Assembly (NCBI GenBank): GCA_036320915.1
Contig: JAXBDG010000007.1
Location: 1,674,001 to 1,738,000, forward strand
DNA from: Linnemannia elongata
Taxonomy: Eukaryota; Mortierellomycota; Mortierellomycetes; Mortierellales; Mortierellaceae
Direction: 5' to 3'
DNA length: 64,000 nucleotides
Numbering within the stretch: the first letter of the stretch is position 1; every line of letters starts with the position of its first letter. A program made the translations under genes and the position numbers. Below the pieces are notes generated by a model that saw nothing but the letters and a program-made list of their open reading frames with translations, was not told where the DNA came from and did no database searches. Shown in pieces: positions 57,554-64,000 of this stretch.

Positions 57554-59617
57554 CTATTGTACTTCAGGCCGAAAAGGAGACTTACTCTGACGCTGTGTGT
57601 CGGTCTTCTTGGGCCACACTTTGTTCTTGTATTTCATGAGTTCCTGACCCATCAAGTATCCGTAGCGGTCGAAAAAGGCGCGGGGCAGCTCCCAGTTGTG
57701 AGGGTCCAGGGGATGCCCATGGCAGATGGCGCCACCAATCAAGAGCTGGCAGAGATCCTCAATGTCGTACTCGTTCTGATGCATAATCATCTGGGCTCTG
57801 AGCTTGGGACAGGGAATCAGGTCAATGCGAGAGTCGTGAGGGAGCGCATAGATCTTGGGATCAATGTTGGGGTCGGTTGCTGGAGGAGCAGAGGCAAGGA
57901 TCCTGAGCTCCATCTGAAGGCGGTAGCTGGGGATGAGATCCTGCTTGAGGTGGTTGTCGTCAAAGGCCATGTTGGGTGTCGCCATGCTAAACTCGTTGCT
58001 GTCAATGTCGTCAGAGTCCAGGAAAGAGGGCGTCTGGACCGAGAATCCATTGTCCATCGAGCCGGCAGTGAACGTAAACATGTTTTGGTTGGGCGAGAAC
58101 GAATCCTGCGACTGGCCAAAGAGCAAATTGTCCGCAGTCATGTTCTGGGGCGAAGCGGACATCTTGTTGCTGGTCGACTGCATGGTACTGTTTTGTGAAA
58201 AGAGGGTCGACTGGAGATCGTCATAGACGGACGTCTGCTTGGGGATCCAGTTGGGAGCGGTAAACTGATTGCGAGACCCAGAAGCAGGGTCAGAGGGAGT
58301 AACAGGCGAGTTCATCTTGGTGTCGTCCGTGTTCGAAAAGAGGGTCGGAGCCTTGTACAAAATGTCGCTGTTCATCGAAAAGATGTTGTCGTCTTGAGGG
58401 TCGGCGAGTCCAAGCTGCGTCCAGGCGTTTGATGAGGAGGATGAAGATGAAGTGGCCGAACCAATGTCGTTCATGGTCATCTGGTTAGAATTGGCGTTTT
58501 GGTTGTTGCTGTAGCTCGGCCTGTTTGCATTGGCAGCGGCAGTGGCAGCATGGGCAGCCATGGCGGCAGCCAAGGCCTGGTTGAGCATTTGAACCTGAGT
58601 GGCATGTGGGATGCTGTCGTCCACGGGAACAGGGCCGGGCATGACAAGTGGAGTGGGGATGGGAGCAGGAGCAGGGGCTGGAGTCGCGGGGGCGGCGGCA
58701 GCGGCAGCAGTGGGAGCAGGCGTTGGGGGAGGCATTGAAACGGATGTGTTTGAGAGAGTGCTCTTAGAGACGGAGGGAGAGGGAGAAGGCTGCTGAGGAG
58801 GAACGGACATGGACAGCTTGCGGGCAGCATGGTTCTCATAGTGGCGGCGATAGAGCTCGGCCTTGACGTCCTGGAGAATGGTGGCATTGCCTGTCTTTCC
58901 GAGGGCCGACTCGAAGGAGAAGACGACCTCGCGGAGGTAGTAGTTTTCAGATTGGAGGGACTCGATAATGCTCTTGAGCTGCTGAGACTCACGTTGGAAG
59001 CGGACGCCGGCGTGGTGGTGGGTGTCCTTGAGTTCCTTGATCATGTTCTCGAGCTGCTGGAGGTGGCGCTCTTTACGGTCGCGGAAGGCGCGTTGGGCGG
59101 CCCTGTTCTGCTCCTTGCGGACGGCAGGCGAGGCAGGGTTGGGTTTGCGGCCGGGCTTCTTACGGGTCTTTGTCGGTGGCTGAGAAGACGAGTCACGGGT
59201 ACTGTTGTCGTGGCTCAGGACCGACTGACGGTCTTGGTCGTCCTCAAAGTCCTCCTCATCCTCGGAGCCATGTTGTTCCTGGCCTATATGATCATATTAT
59301 AAGAGAGGAGCAATGAATGATTAGGAGGGGATCGTGTACACTACATGGTACTCCTTGTATTTTTATATGTCTGTACTGTGGGAGTTGGAGTTGGGTGTGT
59401 GTATATATGTTGTGGATTTAACACCTGTCTGTGTGAAAAAAGGTGTGTGACCAAAGAGTGGACGAGGTGCGTAAAAAATAATTGGGTGAAGAGGGTCAAA
59501 AGGGTGAGGGAAGTTACCGTTGGCAGACTGGCTCCCGGGGTAAGGTCGCTTGTCGGGTCGATCCATGGACTCTGAGTGTTGGTGTGTGAGGTTGGGTTGA
59601 GAGGCAATTGAGGCCAT
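57554..59617 (-). CDS. bZIP transcription factor, Yap1/PAP1-type basic region with DUF3425-like C-terminus
   Basis: Two exons: 59617..59518 and 59283..57554; 609 aa. The start is ATG 59617 (MASIASQPNLTHQ); the upstream extension to 59638 has only a TTG. An acidic stretch (GSEDEEDFEDDQD) is followed by the basic region RKEQNRAAQRAFRDRKERHL. Its N-x2-A-Q-x2-F-R signature belongs to the AP-1/Yap1 group. A leucine zipper/coiled coil with heptads follows (LENMIKELK...LKSIIESLQSENYYLREVV). The middle is Ser/Pro/Ala/Asn-rich. The last ~130 residues (LRAQMIMHQNEYDIEDLCQL...HNWELPRAFFDRYGYLMGQE) resemble the DUF3425 domain of fungal bZIP proteins. No Yap1-like C-terminal Cys-rich domain is visible, so redox control of the Yap1 kind is not indicated. 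Confidence 0.92.
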
Positions 59618-62600
59618 TGTTGAAAGCAATAACGACAATTGTGTATGAAGTGGGAAGGTGAGTGAGTGAACGAGTAGGCGTGGGTAACAGGAGGGAAAAA
59701 AAGGGGGGGGAGTCGGAGGGGCAATTGCTGATAGAAAAGAGATAAGGGTGAGAGCGTGTTGGGGTGAGAGGGAAGAGAGAGGAAGTGGAGGTAGAGGAGG
59801 GGGCGTTCAGAGTCGAGGAGCAGTTGTCGTGATCCGCATGCAAGAGGGCAGCGTTGAAGAATAGGAATAAGGTGTAATGAAAAAAAGAAGGTGAGAGAGA
59901 GGGAGAAGGGAAGAGAGAGTGAGAGTGGGCGAGGTAAAGGTGGAGAAGAGAACAAAAGGAGGAAAGGAAGAGAAAGAAGCGAGAAGAGAAAGTGTGGAGC
60001 AAGAAACGAAAAAGGGTCAGCCAGGCAGGGTATATGTCACCAAAAAAAAACAAAAAAAAAAAAACGATGGGGTGTCACGCAGGCCAAGGCAAATAAAAAA
60101 TAAATATAAAAAAGAGCTTATTTGCATTTAGGGAAATGCCAAACACCCCCACCCAGACACACACCCAGACATTGGCCAAGACAGCCAAGCCATATGGCGC
60201 TGATTTCTGTTATTGCAATCCACACTACCCACTCGCCTATTCAAGAAGGCAATGCTCCCCGATAGGCTGCTATCCTTCATCTTTCTTCATTCTGTATATT
60301 GCTCTGCTCTTCATCGACATCGAATCAACACCGACTAATGACTGTGAGCATACCCGCAATCTTGTCTACTATATGTAGGCACGCCTTACACCTTCACCAG
60401 TGAAGACCAAACAATAAAACAAAACAGAGAAAAAAAAAAAATAGGGCTCACTTTCTTCCTTCCTTCTCTCGCTTCCTCGTTTTCTTTCTCGGTTTCTCCT
60501 TTTTGTCGATTCACCCTCCTCTCTCCTCTCTTCTCTCTTTCTCTCTGCATCCTCCATCTACTCCACGCTATATCGCGGATGGTTCAAAATTAGAGCAGAC
60601 GCAAACAGGATTGAGCTGAGAACGTCAAGACTGTGTGTGTGTGTGCGCGCGCGCGCTTGTTGGATGGTGCGCGTGGATGGTTCATTAGCCTGGCCCAGTG
60701 TGCAACAACTACCAGTAAACAAATAAATAAAGAAGGCGGGAGTCGAGTTAAGGACGTTGCTCTACAGACTAGACGCCGTCCTCTCTTCAATTGGCCTATC
60801 TCCATAAGGTCACCACTTGGTTATCTATTTTCTTGTTTATTTTGCAGTTGCTTTGACCTTGCGCCTCGCCTCTTCGAAAGGAAGGGAAGGAAAGGAGCGA
60901 AGCAATAGGAGGGATGGTGATGATACTGTGTGTTTGTTTGCGCCCAAGGGCTATTCCACTCTTTCCTCCCCTCCACTCCACTCCTCTCGGTTACAGTTAA
61001 ACATGTGCTTGTGAAGGAGTTCTCCTCCACTCACCATGCATCAAAGCTTTGCGGAATAAAATAAACACAAGAGAAAAGTGCTCTCGTATTTTTTTTTCTT
61101 CCAACAACAACTTTACTCCACGGAGTGGCTCTGGCCAGGCACGATCAAGTTCAGCAAATCAGCGTCAACAGCGACAGCACTGTTCCTCTTTACAGTTGTA
61201 CTGTTGAATTTTGTAAAGAAGCCATGTCTCGGATCTCGGGCCTCCTCCAACGCATACTTTATTATTCATTCCGTACTACCTCATTTATTACACTGCACGC
61301 CCTATGACCACTTTGGAGACACGCTTTATTATTGCATGCCCTATCCTCCTTGGCAACTCCGTCTCTTTAGCTACTCCACAACAACACAAACATCCAAGTA
61401 GCCCCCCTCCCCTGACGCTAATGCTAATCAGGCCACGTCTATTTCGCCCACCAACATCCAAGGTTAATTATTGTCCGAATTCGCTCTCGAATCATCATCA
61501 TCCTGCTCTTTCCTCCACTTCTGTCCATCTGTCTTTTCACCACTGACTCCTTCAATCTCCACAAGAGCTTGTCTCGACTCTCTCTCTCTCATATTTTCTT
61601 GGTCGCCTCCACATCGGACCTCGTGTCGCTCGTGTTGATTGATTCGTTTTCTGCTCCTTCTATTTCTTTTCTGTCAGCTTCTTCTGTTTAGGCACAGGCA
61701 CCACGCCTACACGTAATAACAAAACAAAAAAAAGAACAACCTTACACAAATAACAATTAAGAACGCGCAATCAGCTGAATAATGTTGTTTCGAGTGATAG
61801 TGGTGGTGGTCGATGCTCTTTCGCGCTGTAACGGTCCTAATTCCAAAATCCAACATTTTGGTTGTCCTTTCCATCCACTCCTCTCATAACCTTCATACCT
61901 TACAAGCCAGAATAAACACTCATACATACCTTCAACAAAAGAAAATTTGATCGCTCCAACTCTAGTAACGCCATGCCATGTTCCACTATTGGCAACATCT
62001 TAACCTAAACAGAAAGCGCCCAACAACAATTAGCCCAACAGAATTGTAAATGAAAATACATACACACACACGCAGCAACGAAGAATTTGGCATGTAAGTA
62101 GAACCTGCATGCAACGACTAAAACAACAACTAAAACCACGACAATAACAACAAAGCTGGTGACCATTACTCATTTCCATTATTTACATCATTCCTGTCAC
62201 CACTTAACACCACAGTACACATGCGCGCAAAAAGGAGAATAAAACAACGACTGGAAATGAAAAAGCACATGGCAACGACAATACAAACAACGCAACAGCA
62301 ATAGGACCAAGGGGGGAAATGAACCAAAGGAAAAAAAAATAAAAAATATAATGCAACAAACGGGCGTAGTATCTGCTCCTCCTCAATGCTCTCAACCATT
62401 CCACCTTTTCTTTTCTTCTCCATTACTCTTATCCCTCGTGGATGTGTCATGTAGTGGACAGCTGAGAGGAGAACTATTATACAGAAAGAGACATGCACGC
62501 GCATACACAGACGGAAAAGAAGACAGAGCAGGGTAGGATGGATGGGCCTATCTATCTTTCCGTCGGCCCCAAACGATGAGGAAGAAAGGGGAAATTGGGT

Positions 62601-63640
62601 GCTGATGTTGAGCCGTGCGCGCTCTCCACTGCGAGAGGAATTGTCGGTCCTTCAAATGAGAGGCAGAGCGACAAAGTCGAAGTGAAATACAGTACATCCG
62701 AACATGTCAAAAGTGTTCAAAGAGATAGCGCAATTGGGGGGAAGCAAAACCCCATGGGTCCTTGTTTTCATTTGTGTTCTTCTTCATTTTATTCAGAGCA
62801 TGCACAGCCGTGGTTACCTTGCTTCTCATTTTTTTCTTTTTGCGAGCATGGACACGAGCACGAGCATGGGCATGGTCAGTTTTTAGGGGGGAAAGATAGG
62901 AAGGCGACATTGGGTAGGGTAGGATACAACGTGCTGAATATATATCTGACCGACCATATCGCTCCTCCGTCTGTCCGTCATTCCGCTGCTCTCTCCTCTT
63001 TCTCCCCTGTGCTCATTACGCACTCCATAGACACACCGATGTGTCCAATGGTGGCCCTTATCGACGGTACAAAAAATAAGGCCCTCAGTCAGCTATCGCA
63101 TATCTGCACGGGCTTGCCAGTCAAAAAAAAAAAAAAAAAAAGGAAGGAGGGAAAGAGAGCCAACGATTGTTCACCGCAAAGTAACAAAAAACCACTCCCT
63201 CTTTCCTCCATTTACCCTTGTCCATGTCCATGTCCATGTCAATGCCATTGTCAATGCATTAAGATATGATAGCATCCTTGTTAATAAACACGCACCCACT
63301 GACCACCCTTACAATCATTGACACAGGCCTGACCTGACCGTGGCCTGACCTGACTGATTTCCCCCTTTTCCCTCTATCGTCTTTTAATACTCTGCTCCTT
63401 TGTTGTTCTCATTCAAACCTTCCTTTATCTTTCCTTCTTTTCTCTTCTTCTTTTCTCTCTTCATTCATCATCCCACTCTTACCTTCGTAAACACATTCCT
63501 CCATTCCTTCATTCCTCCTTCATTTGCGCATAGACCAACCTAGACTTTCACTCTCCTTCTCTTACACTCACTCACTCTTACTCACCTTCACACGTCTTGC
63601 ACGCCCTTACCACATACACTTGATTTTATATCTGCACAAA
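59618..63640. other. 4-kb divergent intergenic region
   Basis: Promoter side of the bZIP gene (minus) and of a gene starting at 63,641 (plus). Purine-rich blocks lie near 59,680-60,000, C/T-rich blocks near 60,450-60,560, a GT/GC repeat at 60,632-60,655, an A-run at 63,123-63,140, and a C/T-rich leader before 63,641. No gene or RNA gene is supported. Confidence 0.5.
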
Positions 63641-63746
63641 ATGGACAATCTATTCAACACCGACTCTGGGTTCAGACCCCCATCCCCGCTCACCTTCTCC
63701 TCCGCACCTGGCCCGGGCCTCTTTGGCGACTCTTTGGGGTTCGAAG
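63641..63746 (+). CDS. first exon of a gene running off the window
   Basis: ATG 63641 after a C/T-rich leader gives MDNLFNTDSGFRPPSPLTFS then SAPGPGLFGDSLGFEG, ending at a donor (TTCGAAG-GTACCT). The intron contains an A19 tract, and no clear next exon is seen before 64,000. The Pro/Ser/Gly-rich start resembles a transcription-factor or disordered N-terminus, but no family can be named. Confidence 0.5.
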
Positions 63747-64000
63747 GTACCTTTTTACCCAAAAAAAAAAAAAAAAAAAAGCGCCGCAACACAATGACCT
63801 TCTTTCCCCACTCACGTCCCCAAAATATTACGGATCCTCGCCTTTTCTTTTTCTGGTGCTTTCCCCCTCTTTCTTACTGCAATTCTCTTTTTCGCGTACA
63901 AACAGAAAGAGAGAGAGAGAGAGAGAGAAAAAGGGCAATGTGCGTGCGATATGAAATGTCTAATATATGCAGAAGATGGTGCTAATATATGTCTTTCATC

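Overview
The window reads as nuclear DNA of an early-diverging filamentous fungus, most likely a Mortierellomycete (Mortierella/Linnemannia type). The grounds are intron-rich genes with short GT...AG introns, fungal signalling and wall genes (Hog1-type MAPK, Skt5/Chs4-type chitin synthase activator, fungal Frizzled-like receptors, DUF3712 proteins), long homopolymer and pyrimidine tracts, and LINE and Helitron debris. The lineage call is an inference from gene types, not from a database comparison. All exon structures were joined by eye from splice sites and reading-frame continuity.

Layout. 0-6 kb is accessory DNA: the 5' part of a Ulp1-like (C48) cysteine peptidase gene cut by the window edge, an eight-unit minisatellite, a zinc-finger/coiled-coil gene, tRNA-Arg(CCG), and a 5'-truncated LINE with a 34-nt poly(A) tail. 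6.5-9.6 kb holds a 961-aa coiled-coil/LRR-like protein. 10.3-48.6 kb is a conserved core: hog1 (12 exons), a G-protein alpha subunit (9 exons, one of 5 nt), tRNA-Asn, glycogen branching enzyme (9 exons), an NBR1-type autophagy receptor (6 exons, with a hexapeptide-repeat linker), an Skt5/Chs4-like Sel1-repeat protein with a CaaX end, a membrane-anchored DUF3712 protein, two tandem Frizzled-like receptors, and a secreted mucin-like protein ending in DUF3712 (with a 12-nt microexon).

49-54 kb is a second accessory island: a decayed gene with a premature stop, two head-to-tail LINE 3' fragments, tRNA-Thr(CGT), another LINE-like fragment, a single relic of the 5'-end minisatellite, and a frameshifted Helitron PIF1 helicase. 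55.7-59.6 kb has a peroxisomal 2-enoyl-CoA hydratase (C-terminal SKL) and a Yap1-like bZIP factor with a DUF3425-like end. A new gene begins at 63,641.

Functionally the core carries surface receptors, a G alpha subunit, a stress MAPK, chitin-synthase activation, glycogen synthesis, selective autophagy and peroxisomal fatty-acid breakdown. These are ordinary fungal housekeeping and signalling genes and nothing shows they form a cluster. The least expected signals are LINE copies that sit about 105-125 bp upstream of two different tRNA genes in the same relative orientation, a dispersed CAACCCGGGTTG-type terminal motif, two microexons, and the cysteine-rich repeat inside NBR1.
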